Shown piece by piece: positions 9,528-18,436 of a stretch of DNA of 64,000 nucleotides (its first letter is position 1; each line of letters opens with the position of its first letter). Source of the stretch: Betaproteobacteria bacterium (GTDB lineage: Bacteria; Pseudomonadota; Gammaproteobacteria; Burkholderiales; SG8-41); assembly GCA_028292435.1 (NCBI GenBank), contig JAQGMI010000017.1, positions 27,439 to 91,438 on the forward strand, written 5' to 3'. Both the position numbers and the translations under genes were made by a program. The notes below the pieces were generated by a model that was not told where the DNA came from, made no database searches, and was given only the letters and a program-made list of their open reading frames with translations.

Positions 9528-12500
9528 ATGAGCGAGTTGCTGAGAATATTGCTGGTCGAAGACGTCGAGACAGACGCTGCGCTTATCCGTCGACATATTG
9601 AGCGCGGCGGTATATCGGTTGCCGTGCGGCGGGTGGAATCCGAGGACGAGTATCGGAAAGCACTCACGGAATTTGCGCCCGAGTTAATCTTGTCAGATTT
9701 TTCCATGCCGCATTTTGATGGCATAAGCGCGCTGACGATCGCTCGCGAGTCCTACCCGGACATTCCATTCATCTTTGTGTCGGGCACGATGGGGGAAGAA
9801 CGCGCAATCGATGCGCTCAAAGGCGGTGCAACCGATTACGTCCTAAAACAGAACCTGCCCCGCCTGCCTGCTGCCGTTAAAAGGGCGATGGACGACGCGA
9901 AAGCGCTTGTCGAGCGGCACGCGATGGAAGCCGGACTGCGTCGCGCGCAGCATTTGGCCAAGCTAGCGCATGTCATCACGGGTCCTGATGGTTCTTTTGA
10001 GAGCTGGTCGGAGACTTTGCCGCAATTAATCGGTATCGATCCGTCGGCAATGCCCAAAAGTACGCGCGAATGGCTCGACCTGGTTCATCCGGACGACCGG
10101 TCGGTATTACGTGATCGGGCCATCGAATCCCGATCCAAAGGCATACGTGTAAACGTTGATTATCGGTTGCGGCGCGCGGACGATAAGTGGATGCATATGC
10201 GGCAGGTAATTGAACCGCTCCAGGGAGAAATCCGCGCAGACGAAGCAAGTCGATGGTTCAACACCTTGCAGGACGTAAGCGAGCAAATCGAGGCTCAGGA
10301 AAAGATAGCGCGTCTAAATCGCATTTATGCCGTGATGAGCGGCATCAATAATCTTGTTGTGCGGGTGCGCGACCGGCAGGAATTGTTCACCGAGGCATGT
10401 CGAATTGCCTTTGAGCACGGCAAATTGGCGATGGCATGGATCGGCTCACTCGATCTCAAAACGATGGACGTCACGCCTGTCGCCTGGGCCGGCGAAATGG
10501 CGGAGGAATTCACAAAAATAAAATCGTCCGCCCGCGACGACATCAAAGCTGGCAAGGGAGCGGTAGGCCTTGCCATCAGGACTCGTCGCCTTGTGTTCAA
10601 CAATGACATCGTAGCCCGTGATTTCGGCGGGCCGCGGCTGCAGGAAATTCTAAGACTTGGGTTTCGATCCAACATCACCCTACCATTGTTCGAAGGACCC
10701 ACGCTCGTGGCGACCTTCACAATGTATGCATACGAGAAAAATTACTTCAACGAAGATGAACTCAAGCTGCTTACGGAGCTCGCGGCCGACATTTCGTTCG
10801 CACTGGAGCATATAGGCAAGGAGGAAAAGGTCGTAAGGCTGAGCCGTGTTAAAGCGGTAATGAGCAACATCAATGCATTGATCGCACGCGCGCGGGACCG
10901 TCAGGCGCTTTTCGATGGCGCGTGCCGCATTGCAGTTGAGCATGGCAAGTTCGGCACGGCCTGGATTGGCGCGTTCGATCCCGTTGCGGTTACTGTATCG
11001 CCGGTCGCATGGGCGGCTGGAAACGCGGAACGTCTGGCGGCAACCAGAGCTACTGCACATACCGACGTTGCTCACGGACATGGCATTGTGGCTCGCGCAA
11101 TCAAGACCAGACAGCCAGTATTCGAGAATGATCTTGCCGCCGATTCCCGAGTGCAATCCGTTCGAAGAGCCGAAGCCATTAAAGACGGCCTGCATTCCCT
11201 GATCGCGGTGCCATTTGTGGTCGAGGAATCGGTGGTCGGACATCTTTCGCTCTATGCGCGCGAAGTCAATTTTTTTGATGAAGACGAAGTCGCGTTGCTC
11301 GCCGAGGTCGCGACGAACATTTCGTTTGCGCTCGAGCATTTCCGCAAAGAAGAAAAAATTGCCCGCTTAAGCCGTATCCAGGCGGTAATGAGCGGCATTA
11401 ATGCGCTGATCGTCCGGGCCGGGGACCGCCAAAGACTTTTCGACGGAGCGTGCCGTATCGCGGTCGAGCAGGGGCACTTTGGCATCGCGTGGATCGGGAA
11501 ACTGGATCCGGTGTCGCTCGAGGTTATCCCTCTCGCGTCGGTTGGATTTGACCCTGCAGACGATTTCGATCGTTATAAATCATCAGTTGATATCAATCAT
11601 CCTCGCGGACGGGGCCTTGTAGGCGCAGCAATGCGAGGAAAAAAACCTGTCTTCAGCAATAATATGGAGATGGGCGTAGGCGAAAGAACCAAAGAAGCGC
11701 TCAGGCGCGGGCACCGTTCGCGTATCGCATTGCCGCTGTTGAGCGACGGCGCTGTCGCCGCGGTGATGGTGTTGTACGCGAGCGAGCCGGACTTCTTCAC
11801 TGCGGACGAACTTAGGTTGCTGACCGAGATTGCAGGCGATATCTCGTTTGCACTGGACCATATCAGCAAAGAGGAAAAACTCAGTTATCTGGCTTTCTAC
11901 GACGAACTGACCGGACTCCCGAATCGCACCTTGCTCCGAAATTACCTTGGGCGAGTCGCGCGCCGCGCCGGAGAGGACAAATCTAAAGCTGCACTGGTCA
12001 TGTGCGATATCCAGCGCTTCAGCCACATCAACGAAACGCTGGGACGAGGCGCCGGCGATGCCCTGCTCCGCGAAGTGAGCGAGCGGCTAAGGCGAATTTG
12101 GCCGGAGGCGGACAATCTTGCGCGTCTTTCCGGGAATTGCTTTGGCGGCATCGTTGCTAACTTCAGGGATGTGTCCGAAATCGGGCATTTAATTGAAAAG
12201 AAGATTGCGGACGAACTGAGCCGGCCTTTTAATATCAACGGCGAAAAGCTGCGGATCTCAGTAACTGCCGCCATCGCGGTTTTTCCGTCGGATGGAAAAG
12301 ATGCCGATACGCTGCTCAAAAATGCAGAAGCGGCGTTGAAGAAAGCCAAGGCATCCGGTGAGAGATACCTGTTTTATCATTCCAAAATGAATGCAGCGGT
12401 AACTGAAACGCTGTTGCTCGAAAACAAGCTGCGAGCAGCCATAGAGAACGAACAATTCGTCCTGCATTACCAGCCTAAGCTCAATCTCGTTACGGGAAAA

Positions 12501-13190
12501 ATCAGCGGGCTGGAGGCGTTGATCCGCTGGAACGACCCCGAAAACGGACTGATTCCACCGGTGAAATTTATCCCATTGCTGGAAGAAACGGGAATGATAC
12601 TCGCGGTTGGCGAGTGGGCGATCCGTCAGGCGCTTGCGGATCATCAAGCATGGCAAAGCAGTGGCCTGCGGCCGCCGCGAATCGCCGTCAATGTCTCAGC
12701 GATTCAGTTGCGGCAAAGAAATTTTGTCGAAATCGTCCGCAATGCAATCGCGGATACCAACTCGGCGCTGCACGGCCTCGACGTGGAAATTACCGAAAGC
12801 CTGCTTATGGAGGACATCGAGGACAACATCGCAAAACTTAAATTGCTGCGCGACATGAATATCAACATTGCCATCGATGACTTCGGTACTGGTTATTCGT
12901 CCCTCGGATATTTGGCCCGCCTGCCGGTTGATCTTCTGAAGATCGACCGCTCATTCATTACGACAATGACGCAGAACGCTGAAAGCAAGGCAATCGTTTC
13001 TACGATTATCTCGCTAGCGCATACTCTGAATATAAAAGTGATTGCGGAAGGCGTGGAAATCGAGGAGCAGGCCCGATTCCTGAAATTGCTCAAGTGCGAC
13101 GAGATGCAGGGTTACTTGTTTAGTAAGCCAGTGCCGGCAGATCAATTGATCAAGATGCTCGAGCAAAATAACAAGAGTAAAGAGCAGTAA
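9528..13190 (+). CDS. REC-PAS-GAF-GAF-GAF-GGDEF(degenerate)-EAL protein, probable c-di-GMP phosphodiesterase
   Basis: 1220 residues, cytosolic. The receiver domain covers residues 4-122 with phospho-acceptor Asp57 (ILSDFSMPHFDG) and the Lys of DYVLKQ. A PAS module follows (about 140-250), then three tandem GAF-like repeats beginning near residues 265, 442 and 618. Each repeat opens with the same motif (AVMS-IN-LI-RA-DRQ-LF--ACRIA). The GGDEF domain (about 786-945) has SGNCF where GGDEF should be, so cyclase activity is not expected, and no RxxD inhibitory site precedes it. The EAL domain (about 960-1210) keeps LEALIRW, VNVSAIQ, EITES, IDDFGTGYSS, LKIDRSF and AEGVE, so it should hydrolyse c-di-GMP. 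The receiver implies control by an unlinked kinase. The repeats suggest GAF duplication within the gene. Confidence 0.93.
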   Translation: MSELLRILLVEDVETDAALIRRHIERGGISVAVRRVESEDEYRKALTEFAPELILSDFSMPHFDGISALTIARESYPDIPFIFVSGTMGEERAIDALKGGATDYVLKQNLPRLPAAVKRAMDDAKALVERHAMEAGLRRAQHLAKLAHVITGPDGSFESWSETLPQLIGIDPSAMPKSTREWLDLVHPDDRSVLRDRAIESRSKGIRVNVDYRLRRADDKWMHMRQVIEPLQGEIRADEASRWFNTLQDVSEQIEAQEKIARLNRIYAVMSGINNLVVRVRDRQELFTEACRIAFEHGKLAMAWIGSLDLKTMDVTPVAWAGEMAEEFTKIKSSARDDIKAGKGAVGLAIRTRRLVFNNDIVARDFGGPRLQEILRLGFRSNITLPLFEGPTLVATFTMYAYEKNYFNEDELKLLTELAADISFALEHIGKEEKVVRLSRVKAVMSNINALIARARDRQALFDGACRIAVEHGKFGTAWIGAFDPVAVTVSPVAWAAGNAERLAATRATAHTDVAHGHGIVARAIKTRQPVFENDLAADSRVQSVRRAEAIKDGLHSLIAVPFVVEESVVGHLSLYAREVNFFDEDEVALLAEVATNISFALEHFRKEEKIARLSRIQAVMSGINALIVRAGDRQRLFDGACRIAVEQGHFGIAWIGKLDPVSLEVIPLASVGFDPADDFDRYKSSVDINHPRGRGLVGAAMRGKKPVFSNNMEMGVGERTKEALRRGHRSRIALPLLSDGAVAAVMVLYASEPDFFTADELRLLTEIAGDISFALDHISKEEKLSYLAFYDELTGLPNRTLLRNYLGRVARRAGEDKSKAALVMCDIQRFSHINETLGRGAGDALLREVSERLRRIWPEADNLARLSGNCFGGIVANFRDVSEIGHLIEKKIADELSRPFNINGEKLRISVTAAIAVFPSDGKDADTLLKNAEAALKKAKASGERYLFYHSKMNAAVTETLLLENKLRAAIENEQFVLHYQPKLNLVTGKISGLEALIRWNDPENGLIPPVKFIPLLEETGMILAVGEWAIRQALADHQAWQSSGLRPPRIAVNVSAIQLRQRNFVEIVRNAIADTNSALHGLDVEITESLLMEDIEDNIAKLKLLRDMNINIAIDDFGTGYSSLGYLARLPVDLLKIDRSFITTMTQNAESKAIVSTIISLAHTLNIKVIAEGVEIEEQARFLKLLKCDEMQGYLFSKPVPADQLIKMLEQNNKSKEQ

Positions 13191-13207
13191 GCCAGTCATA
13201 GCCTTAG

Positions 13208-13244
13208 CGGTCCAGATTCTCTCGAAGGGACCGGCGAAGTTTTT
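13208..13244 (+). terminator. Weak terminator-like hairpin after the EAL gene
   Basis: CGGTCC at 13208-13213 pairs perfectly with GGACCG at 13228-13233, with a 14-nt loop, followed a few bases later by a run of five T (13240-13244). The short stem and the gap before the T run make it a weak candidate. Its place just downstream of the EAL gene stop fits termination. Confidence 0.35.
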
Positions 13245-13375
13245 CCGGTAATCTTGTGATGTCCCGCGAGCGGGGCGCGCTGCGTAAAATGAACTCCGCC
13301 ATCGGGGCTTGTTTATCGCGTAGTGCCGCTCATGCTTTCGTTGCTCACATGTTCTCCTTACCGCGAGTCACGGGA

Positions 13376-14386
13376 ATGATTGCTGAAGCAACGCAACGAT
13401 CAAAGGCTGCGAAGAGCATAGCGACCGCGCTGGCGTACACGCTGCTGCTGCCCGGCATGACTGTAAACCCAGCCTGCGCTCAAGAATATCCTGTCAAAAG
13501 TGTGCGCATCGTCGCGCCGTTTCCCGCCGGCGGCGGCACCGACCTCAACGTAAGGCGGCTCGCCGAGCAGCTCGGCAAGCTATGGGGCCAGCCGGTGGTC
13601 GTGGAGAATATCGCTGGCGCAGCCGGCGGCGTTGCCGCAGTCAATGTGGCGAGGTCGAAGCCGGACGGCTATACGCTGTTTCTCATTACGCATCCAATAC
13701 TCGCGATCAATCCCGTGATCTACGACAAGCTCGCGTATGACGCCGACAAGGACTTTGCCGCCGTCGTGCAGGTAAGCGAAACACCAAGCGTGCTGGTGGT
13801 TAATCCATCTCTGCAGGTCGCGAAGGTCTCGGAACTCATCACCCTGGCGAAAGCGAATCCCGGCGCTCTGCGTTTTGGTTCAGGCGGCGTCGGGACCACC
13901 CTGCATCTCTCGGGCGAACTTTTCAAGGCGACAGCGGGCGTCGATATTACGCACGTGCCGTACAAAGGCGGCGCACCAGCCGTGACCGCGCTGATCGGCA
14001 ATGAGATTCAACTCCTGTTCGACAGCTCGTCCGCGGCTTTGCGCCACATGCAAACGGGACGTGTTAACGGAATCGCTGTCTCGAGCATGAACCGCCTTGC
14101 CGCGGCGCCGAATCTTCCTACGTTTGGCGAGAGCGGCCTCAAAGGTTTTGTTTCCACGCTCGCGCATGGCGTGGTCGTTCCCGCGGCAACTTCGCCGGCG
14201 CTGGTTGCGGCGATCAATCGCGGCGTCAATACCGTTTTGAAAAATTCCGAATACAGGAATCTCATGGCCGACGACGGCATCGACGTGGTCGGCGGCTCGC
14301 CCGAGCAGTTCGCGCAGTTTTTAACTAATGAGCGAAAGAAGTGGGGAGCGCTCATTCAGAAGCTTGGCCTCAAAGCGCAGTACTGA
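13376..14386 (+). CDS. Bug-family TTT substrate-binding protein
   Basis: 336 residues from the ATG at 13376. The frame stays open back to 13256, but the extra 40 residues carry no ribosome site and would bury the signal peptide, so the later start is preferred. A Sec signal ends at NPACA-QEYP. The mature part has the family hallmarks YPVKSVRIVAPFPAGGGTD, VVENIAGAAGG and SKPDGYTLFLI. It is a periplasmic Venus-flytrap protein, in Bug relatives binding small carboxylates or related compounds. It is followed 4 nt later by a second Bug gene, an unusual tandem. No TctA/TctB partner is in the window. Confidence 0.9.
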   Translation: MIAEATQRSKAAKSIATALAYTLLLPGMTVNPACAQEYPVKSVRIVAPFPAGGGTDLNVRRLAEQLGKLWGQPVVVENIAGAAGGVAAVNVARSKPDGYTLFLITHPILAINPVIYDKLAYDADKDFAAVVQVSETPSVLVVNPSLQVAKVSELITLAKANPGALRFGSGGVGTTLHLSGELFKATAGVDITHVPYKGGAPAVTALIGNEIQLLFDSSSAALRHMQTGRVNGIAVSSMNRLAAAPNLPTFGESGLKGFVSTLAHGVVVPAATSPALVAAINRGVNTVLKNSEYRNLMADDGIDVVGGSPEQFAQFLTNERKKWGALIQKLGLKAQY

Positions 14387-14390
14387 CGCG

Positions 14391-15359
14391 ATGAAGCGCA
14401 GGCTTATTATTCTGGTACGAAGAGCCTTGTGTGCCGGTCTGTGGATGACCTCGCTGGCGGGCGTTGCGCAGCCTTACCCCGAGCGGCCAATGCGCATCAT
14501 CGTCAACGTTACCGCGGGCGGCGGCGTCGACTCGACGGCACGCGTCGTCGCGCAGCACTTGAACGCGCTATACAAGCAGCCGGTCGTCGTCGAAAACCGG
14601 ACCGGCGCGGGCGGTTCCATCGGCATTGAACTCGTTGCCAAGGCCACGCCGGATGGCTATACGCTGCTGGTGTGCAGCAGCGGCATCATCACGAATGCGG
14701 CTTATCGCAAGCAGGGCTATGATCCTATCCGCGACTTTCAACCGGTCAGCATACTGACGTCGGCGCCTTATATCGTGGTGGCGACGCCGTCGCTGCCTGC
14801 AAAATCAATTAACGAACTCGTGACGCTGGCAAGGCGAAAACCGGACGCCGTGAGCTATGCATCGTCCGGGGTTGGCGGCGTTACGCATCTGGCAGCCGAA
14901 TTGCTCGCGATGCTTTCCGACACGAAAATGTTGCACGTGCCGTACAAGGGAGTCGTCGACGCGTATCCGGCGGTAGCGGCGGGAGAAGCGAACTGGATGA
15001 TCGGCGCTTCTATCTCCGCGCTGCCGCTCGTCAGGGCCGGCCGCTTGCGCGCGCTGGCCGTGACGACACCCAAGCGCAGCCGGGCGCTCCCCGATCTGCC
15101 GACCGTCGCGGAAAGCGTGCCCGGTTATGAATTTGCAGGCTGGTTCGGCATGTTCGCGCCGGCCGGCACGCCGCCAGAGTTGGTGCGCAAACTCAGCGTC
15201 GAAGCGAAACGCGCCATGCAAAGCCCGGCGTTTTTGAGCCACGCAGAATTCGATGGCACTGAGGTGGTTGGCAGTTCGCCGGCGGAGTTATCGCTGCTGA
15301 TGAAAAACGAATTGGCCACCTGGCGCGAGGTGGTCGTGAAGGTGGGCATCGGCCAGTGA
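14391..15359 (+). CDS. Bug-family TTT substrate-binding protein (second of tandem pair)
   Basis: 322 residues. The start at 14391 (MKRRLIILVRR) puts a clean Sec signal at the N-terminus, ending near AGVA-QPYPERP, only 4 nt after the previous stop; a longer in-frame start inside the upstream gene is unlikely. Family motifs are YPERPMRIIVNVTAGGGVDS, VVENRTGAGGSIG, ATPDGYTLLVCSSG and the late VPGYEFAGWFGMFAPAGTP. The two tandem proteins are clearly divergent, so they probably bind different ligands rather than representing a recent duplication. Translationally coupled to its neighbour. Confidence 0.92.
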   Translation: MKRRLIILVRRALCAGLWMTSLAGVAQPYPERPMRIIVNVTAGGGVDSTARVVAQHLNALYKQPVVVENRTGAGGSIGIELVAKATPDGYTLLVCSSGIITNAAYRKQGYDPIRDFQPVSILTSAPYIVVATPSLPAKSINELVTLARRKPDAVSYASSGVGGVTHLAAELLAMLSDTKMLHVPYKGVVDAYPAVAAGEANWMIGASISALPLVRAGRLRALAVTTPKRSRALPDLPTVAESVPGYEFAGWFGMFAPAGTPPELVRKLSVEAKRAMQSPAFLSHAEFDGTEVVGSSPAELSLLMKNELATWREVVVKVGIGQ

Positions 15360-15370
15360 AGTCGGTTGCC

Positions 15371-17188
15371 TTATTGCGTGGACAACGCTTTCGATAACAA
15401 GCCTTCCTCGATCGCCTTGATCTGCACCGCGACGTAACGCGAGTAATTCCGGCAGTTCGTGAAGCTGCCGCCAATGAACCACAACCCTTCCTGCACGGTG
15501 CGTTTCCACATGTTGTTCATTTCGCCGTCGGCACCGAAACCCCACACCGGGCCCACTTTCCTGGCGACTTCGTCTCCGAGGTACTGGCCGACCATCACTT
15601 CCGGCATGGCGAATCCCGTCGCCAGCACGATGAGATCCGCGGGTTTAACGGAACCGTCTTTCATCAGCGCACCGGTCGCGACGAAACGTTCGATCTGATC
15701 GAACTGCATCAGGCCGACCTCACCATCGATGATGAGCTGCGCGCAGCCGGCATCGAGGTAGTAACCGCCGTAACGCGTGCGGACTTTCCACTGGTGGCCC
15801 GCGTTCTCTTCGCCGGCTTCCCACTTGAAGCCGCGCGAGACAAGGCCGTCGATCATTTTGCGGTCGAACTCCATCATGCGCGCCGTCAGCGCCTGCAGGT
15901 TTGTTTTTATGACCGGCTTCGTGTTCGTGGTTGCCAGCAAGTCGCCGTCTGCGAGCACGATTCCGTCATACAGCCCATAGACGAGTTTCGCTGAAGGATC
16001 GATGCTCAAGACGGTGCACGCGCCGCGCTGAACGATCGTCGCGTCGCACCCGTTCGCGTGCAAGTCTTGCGCAACATCATGCCCGCTCGAGCCGGTGCCG
16101 ATGACGATGGCTTTCTTGCCGCGCCACCGGGCGCCATTCGTGAACTCGGTCGTATGCACGGCACTGCCTTGAAAGTCCCGCAGGCCGGGCAGTTCCGGAA
16201 TATTCGGAAAACCCACGAGGCCATTCGCAAAGACGAGGTGACGCGGATGCAGCGTGCGCTCGGTGCCATCGGCGTTGCGGACGACCGCGTTCCAGGTGCC
16301 GCTCGATTTATCGTACGTGCCGCTGATGAATTCCGTACTGGTCCAGAAATTAATTTCCATCGCCCACGCATAGGCTTCGAACCAATCGGCCACCATGTCT
16401 TTGGGCAGATACTTGGGCCACGAAATGGGAAACGGCATGTACGGCAGGTGATTCACTTCGGTGCTGTTGTGCAACGCGAGCGAGTGATAGCGCTTGCGCC
16501 AGCAGTCGCCGACGCGTTCATGACGATCGACGACTAACGCGTCCACACCTACTCTGCCGAGCGTCGCGGCGAGCGACAGACCGGCCTGACCGCCGCCGAC
16601 AATGAGCACAACCGGCTCGCGGTCGGCATACCGCTGACTTTCGATGCGCTGTTCTTTCCAGTTCGCCCCGCCGAAATTGCGCGAGAACGCCTCACCGGTC
16701 GGCCGCCGCTTACCGATCGTTTCTTCAAAACCTTTGAGCTCATGCAGACCGGTCATGAGTTGAAACGCTTTGCCGGGCTCGGCTGCTATCAATCTCAGGA
16801 CACCGAACCCGCGTCCGGCGCCGGTCTCAAACTGGAGAATTGCCTCGATGACATCGATGCCCGCGCGCTTGACGCGCCGCGGCGCCATGCGTCCTTCGGC
16901 AATGGCGAACGCGCATGCGTGCGCGGATTTCTGTCCGGCGATTATCAACGCCGCAATCGCATCCGCGCCCTCGCACGGCGTAATCGTCCAGGTGAAAGCG
17001 AGGATGTCGCGCCAGTGACCGTCCTCCGCGAACAAGGATGCTACAGACGCCGTGCTGTTGCTTTGCAGTGCCGCATTCAGCTTGTCGAGCCATTGAGCGA
17101 CGAGCTCTTTTTCCGAGCCGGCGGCCGCCTGCTGAAATTTTTCGAGCGAGGCGCCCGTTTGCAAAGCTGATTGCTTGGCGACGCTCAT
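15371..17188 (-). CDS. FAD/NAD(P)-dependent flavin monooxygenase-like protein with N-terminal NTF2-like domain
   Basis: 605 residues from the ATG at 17188, which has AGGAG six bases upstream; a TTG one codon earlier is less likely. Residues about 25-165 form an SnoaL/NTF2-like fold (LDKLNAALQSNSTASVASLF, HWRDILAFTW). A class B flavoprotein monooxygenase-like part follows. Its FAD dinucleotide motif is VLIVGGGQAGLSLAATLGRVG, shown here broken as VLIVGGGQAG then LSLAATLGRVG, and its second Rossmann motif is IVIGTGSSGHDVAQDL (NADPH). The ATG motif VLATGF is near the C-terminus. Such fusions resemble YUCCA-like and ketone monooxygenases. Substrate unknown. It lies tail-to-tail with the Bug gene at 14391 and divergent from the Ldh-type gene. 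Confidence 0.88.
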   Translation of the reverse strand: MSVAKQSALQTGASLEKFQQAAAGSEKELVAQWLDKLNAALQSNSTASVASLFAEDGHWRDILAFTWTITPCEGADAIAALIIAGQKSAHACAFAIAEGRMAPRRVKRAGIDVIEAILQFETGAGRGFGVLRLIAAEPGKAFQLMTGLHELKGFEETIGKRRPTGEAFSRNFGGANWKEQRIESQRYADREPVVLIVGGGQAGLSLAATLGRVGVDALVVDRHERVGDCWRKRYHSLALHNSTEVNHLPYMPFPISWPKYLPKDMVADWFEAYAWAMEINFWTSTEFISGTYDKSSGTWNAVVRNADGTERTLHPRHLVFANGLVGFPNIPELPGLRDFQGSAVHTTEFTNGARWRGKKAIVIGTGSSGHDVAQDLHANGCDATIVQRGACTVLSIDPSAKLVYGLYDGIVLADGDLLATTNTKPVIKTNLQALTARMMEFDRKMIDGLVSRGFKWEAGEENAGHQWKVRTRYGGYYLDAGCAQLIIDGEVGLMQFDQIERFVATGALMKDGSVKPADLIVLATGFAMPEVMVGQYLGDEVARKVGPVWGFGADGEMNNMWKRTVQEGLWFIGGSFTNCRNYSRYVAVQIKAIEEGLLSKALSTQ

Positions 17189-17396
17189 CAATGACTCCTG
17201 TCTTACCGTTGATCCATCTGAGGAACCGCCGCGGACTGCGCAGCGGCATGATGCAGTTTGTCGATGCTAGCAGAAAAATTCTGTTTTTTTGTATGGCTTC
17301 GATTTGCTGGAACCGATGAAGCTGCCGACAAACGCGTTCCGCCCGGCGGTCGGGTTCTGGTAAATTGAATGCCACTTTATTTGCCCTCCGACTGCG

Positions 17397-18410
17397 ATGA
17401 CCGAACGGCCGCTAGATATCGACAGCAACGAAACGGTTCGCCTGAGCGTGAGCGAGGCCCAGGCGCTGGGAGAAAGGGCGCTGTCCAGGGTCGGCTTCAC
17501 TCCCGAGGATGCGAGCGTGGTTGCCGCACATTTAGTAGACGCTTCACTCTGGGGCTATGAGTTCGCCGGCCTCCCGCGCATTCTGGTCATTGCAGAACGT
17601 CCTGAGCTGAAGAAGCCGCGTGCGCCGATAGCGATCGTCAAAGAGACGCCAGTCTCGGCCTTGCTCGATGGCGGCAATCAAGTCGGATATGTCTCCTACC
17701 TGCGCGCGGCGGAAGTCGCGATCGAAAAAGTAAGCAAGTCGGGTGTTGCCGTCGTTGGCGTGAGAAACAGCTGGTTCGCCGGCCGCAATGCCTATTACCT
17801 CGAGAAAATTGCGCGCGCCGGATTCGCGTCAATCTCTTTCGGCAGCAGCACGCCAACGGTCGTGCCGCCGGGTGCCGTGCGCAAGATCCTGGGCACCAAT
17901 CCGCTGGCCATCGCGCTGCCGGGCAAGGTCAACCCGTTCATATTCGACATGGGTACGGCATCCGTCATGTCGGGTGAAGTTCTGATGAAAGCATTTCTTG
18001 GCGAGGAATTTCCCGACGCTGTCGGTATCGACAGGAATGGAACGCCGACGCGCGTTGCGCGCGACATGCTGGAGGGCGGTGTCCTTCCGTTCGGCGGGCA
18101 CAAGGGTTACGGCCTCTCAATCGCCATCCAGGCGCTCGGTCTGATGGCCGGCGCCCGGCTGCGCAACGGCGACGTCAGCGATTTCGGTTATCTTTTGATC
18201 GCGTTCGATCCGGGCCTGTTAATGCCGGCCGACCAGTTCACGTCCGAACTGGAGGAGTTGCTGACGAAAATAAAGAACCTGCCGCGACAACCGGGCGTCC
18301 CGGAGATTCGCATTCCTTCCGAGCGTGGATTTCGCGAACGCGAGATGCGCCGCCGCCAGGGCATCCTCGTCAACAAGAAAGTGGTCGAGCGTTTGCAAAC
18401 GATGTCGTAA
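17397..18410 (+). CDS. Ldh family oxidoreductase (malate/L-lactate/ureidoglycolate dehydrogenase type)
   Basis: 337 residues, the normal size for the Ldh_2 family of NAD(P)-dependent 2-hydroxyacid dehydrogenases, which do not use the classical Rossmann fold. Visible signatures are LGTNPLAIALPG, the Asp of FIFDMGTASVMSGE and the LPFGGHKGYGLSIAIQ motif. The N-terminal helical part (VSEAQALGERALSRVGF) is also typical. It is divergent from the FMO-like gene and convergent with acetate kinase. The product could be a keto acid fed to central metabolism; substrate not assignable. Confidence 0.88.
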   Translation: MTERPLDIDSNETVRLSVSEAQALGERALSRVGFTPEDASVVAAHLVDASLWGYEFAGLPRILVIAERPELKKPRAPIAIVKETPVSALLDGGNQVGYVSYLRAAEVAIEKVSKSGVAVVGVRNSWFAGRNAYYLEKIARAGFASISFGSSTPTVVPPGAVRKILGTNPLAIALPGKVNPFIFDMGTASVMSGEVLMKAFLGEEFPDAVGIDRNGTPTRVARDMLEGGVLPFGGHKGYGLSIAIQALGLMAGARLRNGDVSDFGYLLIAFDPGLLMPADQFTSELEELLTKIKNLPRQPGVPEIRIPSERGFREREMRRRQGILVNKKVVERLQTMS

Positions 18411-18436
18411 ACGGGCTGCCTGAAGTCTTGTAAACG

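Noticed and set aside
13256..13375. N-terminal extension of the first Bug gene
   Set aside because: Forty extra residues without ribosome site would place the signal peptide in the middle of the protein; the ATG at 13376 is preferred.
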